From contig JAADJC010000039.1 in the NCBI GenBank assembly GCA_013151025.1, forward strand, positions 1 through 58,260: a DNA stretch of 58,260 nucleotides, written 5' to 3'. This document shows positions 1 to 8,900 of the stretch, piece by piece. The notes under the pieces are model-generated. The model was not told the origin of the DNA. It made no database searches and worked only from the letters and a program-made list of their open reading frames with translations. Both the position numbers and the translations under genes were made by a program. Source of the stretch: Acidobacteriota bacterium (GTDB lineage: Bacteria; Acidobacteriota; Holophagae; Thermotomaculales; Thermotomaculaceae). How positions within the stretch are numbered: position 1 is the first letter of the stretch; every line of letters begins with the position of its first letter.

Positions 1-817
1 GTTCATGGGCGGCATTTGTAACAAACCGCTTTCTCGAACCGAACATCTCCCCCAGCCTGTCTGTCATCAACTGGAAAGAATCCGCCAGTTTTCCGATTTC
101 ATCCTTCCGGTTCCGGATACCGGGTTTCCGGTTAAAATTTCCCTTTTCAATCTCCCGGCACGCCAGCGACAGGCTCCGCAAATCCTTTAAACTTAAACCA
201 ATCAGCCAATGGCCGAGCGAAATTCCCAGAATCAAGACAATCATCACCGCCGCCATCTGCATATAGCCGTACCGGAAAAGAATCTTTCTGATCGTCGAAA
301 GGGGCCGGCTGACCTGAATCACACCCAACACACGGGGGCTGTCCGGTTCCGGACGCAGGGGAATCAGACAGGTCAGGTAAAGAATGCCGTTTTCTTTGTT
401 CCAGTACGTAATTTCATTGTTTCCCGACAGGGCCTTTGCAACAAATTCCGGATCCGGAACCGGAGAATCCGGTTCTTCGCTCAGGCGTTTCCCCCTTGCG
501 ATGACCTTTCCGCTGCGGTTCAGCACAAGGGCCGCGGTGTTTCTGGAAGTCAAATCCCGGGCGAGAACAAGGGCATCCCTTGCGGCAAGGCCTGCCGGGG
601 CCGCATGCCGCAAGCCCACTTCCCGATTTTTCAGCCAATGACTGATAACCGGCTTTGCTTCGGCACGGATATGGCTTGCTTCGTTATTTATAAACAGCTG
701 CCAGATATTCCAGTAAGAATAATAACTGACCGGAACAACGGAAAAAATCAATAAAACCGCGTAAAGCAGGCTTATCTTTGCTCTCAGCCCCAGGCGGTCA
801 AAAATGCGGTTCATCAT
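1..817 (-). CDS. sensor histidine kinase, 3' part cut off by window edge
   Basis: Membrane sensor kinase partnered with the response regulator just upstream. Translating the minus strand from an ATG-ATG pair at 817/814 gives about 272 residues with no stop. Residues ~12-30 form a first membrane segment, followed by a ~150-residue extracytoplasmic sensor loop and a second membrane segment (~185-205). A HAMP-like linker follows, and then the start of the dimerisation helix (RFVTNAAHE), so the window ends at the phospho-accepting His box. The ATP-binding domain lies outside the window. The start overlaps the regulator stop by 4 bases (ATGA), which indicates translational coupling. The ligand cannot be inferred. 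Kinase identity rests on the H-box start, the HAMP-like linker and the partner gene. Confidence 0.88.
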   Translation of the reverse strand, partial: MMNRIFDRLGLRAKISLLYAVLLIFSVVPVSYYSYWNIWQLFINNEASHIRAEAKPVISHWLKNREVGLRHAAPAGLAARDALVLARDLTSRNTAALVLNRSGKVIARGKRLSEEPDSPVPDPEFVAKALSGNNEITYWNKENGILYLTCLIPLRPEPDSPRVLGVIQVSRPLSTIRKILFRYGYMQMAAVMIVLILGISLGHWLIGLSLKDLRSLSLACREIEKGNFNRKPGIRNRKDEIGKLADSFQLMTDRLGEMFGSRKRFVTNAAHE

Positions 818-1521
818 TCTTCCGTATCATCCGCGTAAAACGCGTAGCCCACACCATAAACCGTCCGAATCAAACGGGCCGGAGAATCATTCAGCTTTTT
901 ACGCAGATGGTTAATATGTACATCAATAACATTTGTACCGCCGTCATACTCGTACCCGAGAATCCGGTTCAGCAACACTTCCCTTGTGAAAACCCTCCGG
1001 GGATGCCGCATAAAAAGCTCCAGCAGGGCAAACTCGGTGGGAGTCAAACTGATTCGGACACCGTTTTTCTCAACCTCCCGGGTTTCTGTGTCCAGGGAAA
1101 GGCGTCCCGCCTCCATCCGCTTCCCTTCCGCAAGCTTCCCGCTTCGGCGCAGCAAAGCCCGGATCCTCGCAAGAAGCTCATCAAAATCGAAAGGTTTACT
1201 CAGATAATCGTCCGCGCCGCTGTCTAAACCCCGGACCCGGTCCGAAACCTCATTTTTGACAGTCAGCATCAGAATCGGAACATCATTCCCGCGGGAACGA
1301 ACCCGGCGGCAGACATCGAACCCGTCTATATCGGGAAGCACAATATCAAGAATAATCAAATCAAAAGAAGCGTTTTTAAATAAATTCAACCCCTCTTTTC
1401 CGGAATAACAGGCCGAAATCCGGTACCCTTCATAGCGAAGCCCTGTCTGCAGAAACCCCGCAATAACCGGGTCATCCTCAATTACTAAAATGGCAATCCC
1501 GTCTTCTCTGGCATCTTCCAC
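814..1521 (-). CDS. OmpR/PhoB-family response regulator
   Basis: DNA-binding response regulator of 235 residues. The receiver domain (about 8-122) has the acidic pair E15/D16/D17, the phospho-acceptor D59 in LIILDIVLPD, T87 and K109. A winged-helix C-terminal domain (about 135-230) contains the typical LTPTEFALLELFM and YGVGYAF segments. The start codon is GTG, chosen because AAAGGAG lies about 10 bases before it and no better ATG exists. It is followed directly by its sensor kinase with a 4-base overlap, and a good sigma70-type promoter lies about 70 bases upstream. The regulon is not visible here. Confidence 0.93.
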   Translation of the reverse strand: MEDAREDGIAILVIEDDPVIAGFLQTGLRYEGYRISACYSGKEGLNLFKNASFDLIILDIVLPDIDGFDVCRRVRSRGNDVPILMLTVKNEVSDRVRGLDSGADDYLSKPFDFDELLARIRALLRRSGKLAEGKRMEAGRLSLDTETREVEKNGVRISLTPTEFALLELFMRHPRRVFTREVLLNRILGYEYDGGTNVIDVHINHLRKKLNDSPARLIRTVYGVGYAFYADDTEE

Positions 1522-1587
1522 GGTGGCTTGACTCCTTTACCCCGCCGGACACGGAAAAAACAATTGACATTCGCTGCCGCTCCTTTG

Positions 1588-1616
1588 AAGATAGCACTCT
1601 CCCATCCCCCTGACAA
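1588..1616 (-). promoter_or_regulatory. sigma70-type promoter of the two-component operon
   Basis: Reading the minus strand, TTGTCA (1616-1611) and TATCTT (1593-1588) are separated by 17 bases, about 67 bases before the regulator GTG. Confidence 0.6.
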
Positions 1617-1750
1617 GTTCCGGTCATCCCCGCACTGCCCCTGAAATAAAAACCGAATCAAGGTGGTTACCGGTTCAGAAGGGCTGAATTCAAATGTGCG
1701 AAAAATTCTTGACACTACCCATCTTACATATCGCGTTATGAGCCGTGCGT

Positions 1751-3964
1751 TCAGTTGTGAACGACACGAATCCTTCCAGTACCGGAGGTGAAACGGGCAA
1801 TTTGTGCCGCCGCACGGACACCGGCGGTTTGCAGTGCGTTGACCAGCGCGGTTGCGTCCGATTCCGACACCGCTATCAATAGTCCGCCGGAGGTCTGGGC
1901 GTCACAGAGCAGCAGCCGCTCGGCCATGGGTATGCTTTTGTTCCAGTCGGTGAGTTTTTCCGTGTGGGCAAGGTTGTTTCGGGTGCCGCCGGGAATCACG
2001 TCTGCCATTGCCAGTTCACGGGCACCGGGGAGTACCGGTATCGATTCCGCCTGGATTTCCACGTCCACGGTGCCGTCACCCAGCATTTCCGCAAGGTGCC
2101 CGACAAGGCCAAAGCCGGTAACGTCGGTACAGGCGTGAACCGTGAATTTTGCCATTGTTTCAGCCGCCTTTTGGTTCAGTTCCGCCATTGTTTCCACTGC
2201 CGGGGCGAAGGCGGCGGCATCTATGGCTCCCTGTTTCAGCGCCGTGGCGAGGATTCCGGTTCCGACAGCCTTTGTCAGTATCAACGCGTCCCCCGGCCGG
2301 GCGCCGGTATTGGCCAGGATTCGATCCGGATGCACTGTTCCCACCACTGCCATTCCGAATTTGGGTTCGGTGTCATCCACGGAATGGCCGCCGAGGACAA
2401 AGATTCCCGCTTCCTTTGTTTTACTTCTTGCTCCCGCCAGAATCCGGTCCAGCACATCCACCGGCAGCCGGTCCACCGGAAAGCCGACAATGTTCAGCGC
2501 AAAAAGCGGTTTTGCCCCCATGGCGTAGATGTCGGACAGTGCGTTGGCCGCCGCAATGGCACCGAACTGAAACGCGTCGTCTACCACCGGGGTAAAGAAA
2601 TCCACCGTGGCAACCAGCGCGGTATCTTTGCTGATTTTATATACGGCGGCATCATCCGTTGTATCGGCTCCCACCAGTACGTTGGGGTCATCGGGAACCG
2701 GCAGTTTTTTCAGGATTTCTTCCAGCAGTTGAGGCTGAATTTTGCAGGCGCAGCCCATTCCCCGGGTAAACCGGGTCAATTTCACCGTTTCGCCCGCAAC
2801 GGGATTTGCGGCGACGGAGGCTCCGTCCGGCTGAAGTCGCCGTACCGCTGCCACTATTTCTTTCGCCGCCCGGTCAATTTCGCCTTCGGAGGTCATCCGG
2901 CCGGTGGAAAACCGAACCGTTCCCATGGCGTATTCCACCGGTACTTTCATGGCTTCCAGTACCGACGAAACGTCCACCCGGTCGGTGTGGCAGGCTGCTC
3001 CGGCGGAAGCCGCCACTCCAGTTAATTCCGATAGAAGGGTGTTGGCTTCTACCCCCCGAAAGGAGATGCTTAAGGTATTGGGCAGGCGTTTTTCCGGATG
3101 CCCGTTCACCCGGCAATCCGGGATTTCCCGTTTCAACGCGTGTTCCAGCCTGTCCCGGAGTGCCGCGGAGTGCGCCGTGTCTCTTTCAAGCCGGTTCAGT
3201 GCCAGCTCGCAGGCTTTTCCCAGCCCGGCGATTTCCAGGATGTTTTCGGTTCCGGCACGCCATCCCCGTTCGTGGTCTGCCCCGTGAACCAGTTTTTCCA
3301 GTTTCACGCCGCTTCGGATGTACAAGGCACCGATTCCCTTTGGCCCGTAAAACTTGTGTCCGGCCACGGACAGAAGGTCCACGCCCAAATCACCCACCCG
3401 GACCGGGATTTTCCCCACTGCCTGGGCCGCGTCCGTGTGCGTCAGGATGCCCCGTTTTCGGGCCAGTGCGGCAATTTCGGTAATGGGCTGAATGGTGCCG
3501 ACTTCGTTGTTTGCCGTCATGATTGTGATGAGAATGGTCTGCGGAGTAATGGCGGCTTCCACGTCCGCCACCGAAACCATTCCGTTTTTATCCACCGGCA
3601 GCACCGTTACCCGGAATCCGTTTTTTTCAAGAAATCGGCAGACTTCCAGAACCGCCGGATGTTCCACCGCTGACGTGATGATATGATTTCCCTTTTCCCG
3701 GTACGCGAAAGCCGCCCCTTTGATGGCGTAGTTGTTGGATTCGGAGCCGCCGCTGGTAAACACCACTTCGTCCGGCCGGCACGAAAGGAGGGCAGCCACC
3801 TGATGTCTGGCGCTTTCCACCGCTTTTTTCGCTTCCAGGCCGAAAGAATGGGAACTGGACGGATTTCCGAATACGCTGTCAAGGAAGGGGCGCATGGCTG
3901 CCGCAACCGCCGGGTCAATGGGGGTTGTGGCGTTGTAGTCCAGATAAATCGGGGCTTTTTTCAT
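1751..3964 (-). CDS. cysteine desulfurase / selenide, water dikinase fusion (NifS-SelD)
   Basis: Single 737-residue polypeptide joining two selenium enzymes. Residues 1-380 are a NifS/IscS-type class V aminotransferase: H101, the PLP-binding K204 in AGHKFYGPKG and the catalytic C325 in AGAACH. It can release sulfur or selenium from Cys/Sec. Residues 394-737 are selenide, water dikinase (SelD), which makes selenophosphate from selenide and ATP. Its glycine-rich start has the catalytic pair C405/K408 in GMGCACK, with Cys rather than Sec. NifS-SelD fusions are known in some anaerobes; channelling selenium between the domains is the usual inference. It is the first link of a selenocysteine pathway in this window. 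FMN reductase lies 8 bases upstream on the same strand. No selA, selB or tRNA-Sec is in the window. Confidence 0.95.
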   Translation of the reverse strand: MKKAPIYLDYNATTPIDPAVAAAMRPFLDSVFGNPSSSHSFGLEAKKAVESARHQVAALLSCRPDEVVFTSGGSESNNYAIKGAAFAYREKGNHIITSAVEHPAVLEVCRFLEKNGFRVTVLPVDKNGMVSVADVEAAITPQTILITIMTANNEVGTIQPITEIAALARKRGILTHTDAAQAVGKIPVRVGDLGVDLLSVAGHKFYGPKGIGALYIRSGVKLEKLVHGADHERGWRAGTENILEIAGLGKACELALNRLERDTAHSAALRDRLEHALKREIPDCRVNGHPEKRLPNTLSISFRGVEANTLLSELTGVAASAGAACHTDRVDVSSVLEAMKVPVEYAMGTVRFSTGRMTSEGEIDRAAKEIVAAVRRLQPDGASVAANPVAGETVKLTRFTRGMGCACKIQPQLLEEILKKLPVPDDPNVLVGADTTDDAAVYKISKDTALVATVDFFTPVVDDAFQFGAIAAANALSDIYAMGAKPLFALNIVGFPVDRLPVDVLDRILAGARSKTKEAGIFVLGGHSVDDTEPKFGMAVVGTVHPDRILANTGARPGDALILTKAVGTGILATALKQGAIDAAAFAPAVETMAELNQKAAETMAKFTVHACTDVTGFGLVGHLAEMLGDGTVDVEIQAESIPVLPGARELAMADVIPGGTRNNLAHTEKLTDWNKSIPMAERLLLCDAQTSGGLLIAVSESDATALVNALQTAGVRAAAQIARFTSGTGRIRVVHN

Positions 3965-3972
3965 GTTTTTTC

Positions 3973-4548
3973 CTATCCGCGAATCTTTTCGGCAAACGCG
4001 GTCAGCGCCGCGCCCAATTGTTCCGTTTTTGCGGCGAGGCGGCTGTCGGCCAGCGTTCCGTCCGAAGAAAATACTTTGTGGGCGTGTGGAATTGTCACCT
4101 GTTCCGGAATCACCGTCACCTGCAGGTTGGACAACAGCGTTCTCAGGTGCTGCAGGCCCCGGACACCGCCCAGCCCCCCGGGGGATGCCGACATGACGGC
4201 TGCGACCTTTCCTTTGAACGGAACCGGAGAATCTTCCCCCGCCGTCGGCCTGGACAGCCAGTCAAGGGTATTTTTCAACACCCCGGAAAAAAATCCGTTG
4301 TACTCCGGTGAGGCGATCAGAAATCCGTCCGCACCGGCAAACAGGGCTTTCAGTCGGATTGCGGCTTCCGGAATTCCCTCCGCCGCTTCCAGGTCTCCAT
4401 CGTAGAGGGGCATGGGGAAATAATTCAAATGAAGTTCAATCACGCTGGCACCCCGAAGCGATGCCCCCCGAATGGCATGGGCCAGCAGCATGCGGTTGAA
4501 AGAATCCGCCCTTGTACTTCCGCTGAAAGCTATGAAATTGATTGACAT
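3973..4548 (-). CDS. NADPH-dependent FMN reductase family protein
   Basis: Flavodoxin-like reductase of 191 residues. The N-terminal flavin phosphate loop GSTRADSFNR (about 10-19) and the SPEYNGFFSGVLKNTLDW segment near the middle are hallmarks of the NAD(P)H:FMN/quinone/chromate reductase family. A GAGG ribosome site stands a few bases before the ATG. It precedes the NifS-SelD gene by only 8 bases, so the two are probably cotranscribed. Reduced flavin or thiol chemistry in selenium handling is possible but is only inferred from position; the substrate is unknown. Confidence 0.88.
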   Translation of the reverse strand: MSINFIAFSGSTRADSFNRMLLAHAIRGASLRGASVIELHLNYFPMPLYDGDLEAAEGIPEAAIRLKALFAGADGFLIASPEYNGFFSGVLKNTLDWLSRPTAGEDSPVPFKGKVAAVMSASPGGLGGVRGLQHLRTLLSNLQVTVIPEQVTIPHAHKVFSSDGTLADSRLAAKTEQLGAALTAFAEKIRG

Positions 4549-4581
4549 AAGGCCTCCCTGTGGGTGAATAAAAAAGTCTTA

Positions 4582-5793
4582 TTAATAGATACGGGGTGGT
4601 TTGTAAACAGCTTTCGGATTCACCCCCATCCCATATGAACTATTCCACAGATCGGCAAAGAGTTTGTCCAGTTTATCCGCAATTGCCCGGTTCCGGATTA
4701 CAAGCTCCAGGTTTCGGGACGCATAAAAGTAATCGTAACCCCAGTTGCTGGTCCCCACCCAGCAGACATCATCGTCCACCCGCATCACTTTGGAATGAAT
4801 TACTCTGGCATAGGGGATGAATCCCTCTTTTGAGGGTGGAATCGTCACAAATTTCACGGTGATTCCGGGAACGGCGGCAAGGGATTTCAGATCCTCAATG
4901 GCCGGTTCTCGCTTATTCCAGTCCGATACCATCATTTTGATATCAACGCCCCTTGTGGCGGCGGCTCGAAGGGCGTTGTCAATATCAAGGAAGCGTTTTT
5001 TCTTGTGATGGCGATAGGTGGAGTAGTTGAGTAGTTGGATGGTAATGTGTCGTTTTGCTCCATCAATAAGATGCACCAACTCCGGCAGTGCCGCTTTTAC
5101 ACCCGGCGGATTGAATTTTCCGGGGCTGGCCAGCAGCCGGATGGCAGGGGAGAATTTCAACGGTTTTAATTTCCGCATCTCCCGGTACGCGTTGACATTC
5201 CCCGCTGAAAATGCCCAATCTCCGTTGAATATTTCCAAAATCCCCTTCACCACAGCCGAATCCGTCAGTTTTACACCGGTTTCGTGGATATGTTTCAGGG
5301 ACCGCCAGTCAAAGTTCTGGCTGCCGACATAGGCGGACTTGCCATCCGCCACAAAATATTTGGCGTGGAGTACGCCACCGGTGAGTTTTCCCCAATCAAA
5401 AATTTCAACGGCTATCCCGGCTTTTCGAAACCGGGCAATGAGCGCAGCCGAGTTTTTCCGCATCTTTCTGTCGGTGAGAATCCGAACCCGAACCCCCCGC
5501 TTTTTTGCCCGCAAAACAGCATCGACCACCTTCTTCAAGGGCATTTTGCCGTCGCCGGTGAGGTAAAATTCCCCGAAATCCAGTGTTTTTTCGGCACTGT
5601 CAATCATCTTCACCCATGTTTTCGCTGCAGATGGCGTAACACTCCTGTTCAACGTGGTTTCCACCGGAATTGTGGTCACCACCGTTGCCGCCGGAGTCCC
5701 TGCCCGCAGCACCACGGGAGCGGCAATCCAGAACAGCAGCATGAACAATGTCCGGAAGTTCCGGGTTTTCATGTATAAATCTCTTAACATCAT
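4582..5793 (-). CDS. exported phospholipase D-like protein with two HKD motifs
   Basis: A 403-residue member of the phospholipase D superfamily. The N-terminus has a basic, hydrophobic export signal (about 8-31). Two complete HKD signatures are visible: H143-K145-D150 followed by GSQNFDWRS, and H333-K335-D340 followed by GTSNWGYDYF. Both half-sites needed for the covalent phosphohistidine mechanism are therefore present. Relatives include phosphatidylserine/cardiolipin synthase-like enzymes and eukaryotic PLD3/4-like proteins; activity as a phosphodiesterase is inferred, the substrate is not. The start has GGAGG four bases before tandem ATGs. It stands upstream of the FMN reductase on the same strand with a 33-base gap. 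Confidence 0.9.
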   Translation of the reverse strand: MMLRDLYMKTRNFRTLFMLLFWIAAPVVLRAGTPAATVVTTIPVETTLNRSVTPSAAKTWVKMIDSAEKTLDFGEFYLTGDGKMPLKKVVDAVLRAKKRGVRVRILTDRKMRKNSAALIARFRKAGIAVEIFDWGKLTGGVLHAKYFVADGKSAYVGSQNFDWRSLKHIHETGVKLTDSAVVKGILEIFNGDWAFSAGNVNAYREMRKLKPLKFSPAIRLLASPGKFNPPGVKAALPELVHLIDGAKRHITIQLLNYSTYRHHKKKRFLDIDNALRAAATRGVDIKMMVSDWNKREPAIEDLKSLAAVPGITVKFVTIPPSKEGFIPYARVIHSKVMRVDDDVCWVGTSNWGYDYFYASRNLELVIRNRAIADKLDKLFADLWNSSYGMGVNPKAVYKPPRIY

Positions 5794-5923
5794 TCAGCCT
5801 CCATGATTTCTCTGTATCCACAATTACCATTAAAGCCCCGGCTTGTCAAAACAGCGGAGGGGAAGCGGGGATTTTCGGAAGCGCTTACCGGGGGAATTGT
5901 TACAAACTTTTACGAAACAGCCC

Positions 5924-5952
5924 TTGTTTTGTCTCCGGTGGAATTCTATATT
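5924..5952 (+). promoter_or_regulatory. promoter of the 1400-residue secreted protein
   Basis: TTGTTT (5924-5929), 17-base spacer, TATATT (5947-5952), about 30 bases before the start codon. Confidence 0.55.
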
Positions 5953-5982
5953 TTATACAAATCAATAAAGCGGGAGGAGGCA

Positions 5983-8900
5983 ATGAAACGGCTGACAATT
6001 CTTATTGTCCTTTTTTTCTGGCCCCTGACGGGGATAGCGGAGCAGAGCGCAGACTTTCCCCTTGTTTCACTCTGGAACAAAGAGAACAGCGGGAAATCCG
6101 CCACAATGACAATTCCGAACTCCACAATTGTTCTGTACAACTCAAACGGGGAAAACACGGACTTTGCAGTGGAACTCTATGATTCACAATGGGATAAACT
6201 GGGTTATTCTACCGGAACACTGCCGACGGGGGGCACTGACCGGGTGGATATCCTTTCCCTTTTGAGTGAAGGCGCAGCCACCCCGGCCCATGTCACCGTA
6301 AAGGGAAGCGGCATCCTCTGTCTTCTTGTGGAGGCAGACGACAGCGGAGACAGAATCGCCGCGGTGTGGCCGCCGGATGTGGGCCCCGCCTCCGGCATGT
6401 GGATAAATCATATTGCCCCGGAACGGAATCAGTTTTTCACCGCGTTTTCCATTTTGAGTCAGACAGACAGCGAGCTGAACTGGACCGACAACGAAGGGAC
6501 TATTTCCCTTGCTTCCCTGTCGGCGGGAGAGGTGAAAGATTTTGAACTGGGAGAAATCTATCCCGGAACCGTGCCGGATGATGTGGCGCTGGTTTCCGTT
6601 TCAGGGACAGCGGGAACCGCGATTTCAGGGTTTGAAAGTTTCGGAAACTGGGACAGCAAAAAAACCTTCGCGATTCTCCCCGCCACCTCCTTCACCAACA
6701 CCAGGCTGATTTTCCCCCATATCGCTTACAGTAAAACCCTCTACTGGACCGGCCTGGTGGTGGGCAACCCCAATTCAAAAGAGAACCGGGTCATGCTTCG
6801 ATTTATGGATGAATCGGGGAATGTTCTCCAGACCCAGCACACGAACATTGACCCGTTAAAGCGGGTAGTGCTGCTTTTTGCCGGTGAAAATACCGCGACT
6901 CCGGCATTGCCGGCGCCCATTCCCGACGGTACCGCATGGCTGGACGTATACGGAGACCACCCGCTGACCGGATTTGAGCTCTTCGGCGGAAATGATGTGA
7001 CAAAAGCCGACTACATGGAAGGAATCCGGGCAACGGCGGAACCCTTTGAAACCGGCATTGCCCCCTATCTCCCTGAAGGAAGCAATGAATGGAGCGGAAT
7101 CGCCATCGTCAACGCGCTGTCTCTCCCTGTTACCGTTACCATGAGCCTGCGGGGCCCGGACGGCAGTCAGCTGGAATCGGCGGATTTTACCCTCAACCCC
7201 TTTGAAAAAAAGGTGGATCTTCTCCGCAGCTTTTTCACCCGGGAAAACCTCGCCGCCGGGGGCAGTGTACAGATTCACTCCTCGGAACCGGGGGCAATTG
7301 TAGGAATTATCGTGTTCGGGGATGACAATGTGACGCCAAGACGCCTTCTCGGCGGCTATGAAATCATGCCGCTGAACGCGAAGCGGAAATTCGGACCGGT
7401 GAAGGGAAGATCTTCACTCCCGAAATTCGGCATCAATTTCCCGAAATTCGGTGAAGCTTCCGGCATTCAGATACCGACGCAGGAAGAACTGCAGAATGAA
7501 TTCGCGTGGTGGTCTTCCGGACAGCCCTACCGCATCGCAACCCGGCAAATGCAGAATCGGGACGTCTTTTACAGCGAATGGATTCCTGAAAATGCCACCG
7601 CCCGGGAAAACTTCTTCCGCAACCGTCAGGGCTTTACGGTGATGCCCACATTGATCGGATTCAAAGCGGAATGGAATGGTATCGGTGAACCGTACGATCC
7701 CATTGACATGAGCAATCCGGAACATGTCAGCCGTCTCCAATCCTATGTCCGGGACGTGATTTCCACCTATCCGGACATTGATTATTTTGAAATATTCAAT
7801 GAAACCTTCGGCAAAGATACCCTGGGAACAAATAACTTCGCGGAAATTCTGAACACTGCCCTGGATACCGCAAAAAGCGAGAATCCGGATGTTCTGATTT
7901 CATTCCCCCACCTTCTCGGCACAATCCCAAGCCTTCTGGAAAACGCCCTTGCCAACCTGGTCACCTTCGCAACCAACCATCCGGATGTGCTGAACAAATG
8001 CGACGTGTACGGACTCCACTACTACGGCCCGTGGCAGCAGTTCAGCTCCATTGTAAGCGGTGAACTTCTTGCCCCCATGACAAGCGGCGCACTCCCCGCA
8101 AGACCATGGGTCATCACCGAAACCGGAATCAGCAATTCCACCGCATCCGACACTGTCACTGCGACAAACGGAATTCAGGGCGGGCCGGAAAATCAGGCCG
8201 CCTACATGGTCAAAATGTTCACCTTGTCCTTTTGCGCAGGGGCGGAGCTGTCCATGGTTCACAGCGTTCAAAGCGGAAGCACCGGCGGAGGCTGGGCCGG
8301 CTACGGCCTGATCAACGCGGACGGTACCCGGACACCGGCTTCTTGCACTTTCAGATTCTTCACCGACGCTGTGCGGGATTTCACCGCTGTGGAACCCCTT
8401 TTGGAAGGGAATGACGGTATCTGGCTTTACCGGTATAACCGCGCGAATCGGCTGCTGGGAGATGCATACGTAGCATGGAAAGATGACGGAACCGACCCGG
8501 ACGATACCGAATTGACACTGCAGACACTGGCCGGACAGGGTGTCATAGTCACCTGGCTGGTGCCGGAAAACTGCTCGGGAAAAGCGGGGGATATGGCTGA
8601 ATTTGACCCCGACACACTTTTCACCCGGGAAACCGCGGAAGTGGGGGACGACGGCAGACTCACCCTGCCGCTGGGCCAATACCCGGTGCTGATTCAGGCA
8701 AGGGAAAGAGCCGAATCCTACACCATCAACATTGAGAGCAGCGGTTCCAACGGAACAATCCAAAACCTCTGCGGTGTCATCAGCGGGCCGGTGCCGGTTC
8801 CCGAAACCAACGGAATTGACTTAACCGCACAACTGCAGAGCATCGGAATCACAACAATACGGAACAACGACTACTACGACGACAGCCTGGACATTGAGGG

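Noticed and set aside
1699-1706. TTGACA on the plus strand near 1700 as a promoter
   Set aside because: No -10 at the right distance and no plus-strand gene follows.
1964-3025. Long open frame (353 codons) on the plus strand opposite NifS-SelD
   Set aside because: It mirrors codon bias of the real gene on the other strand, has no domain sense and no ribosome site.
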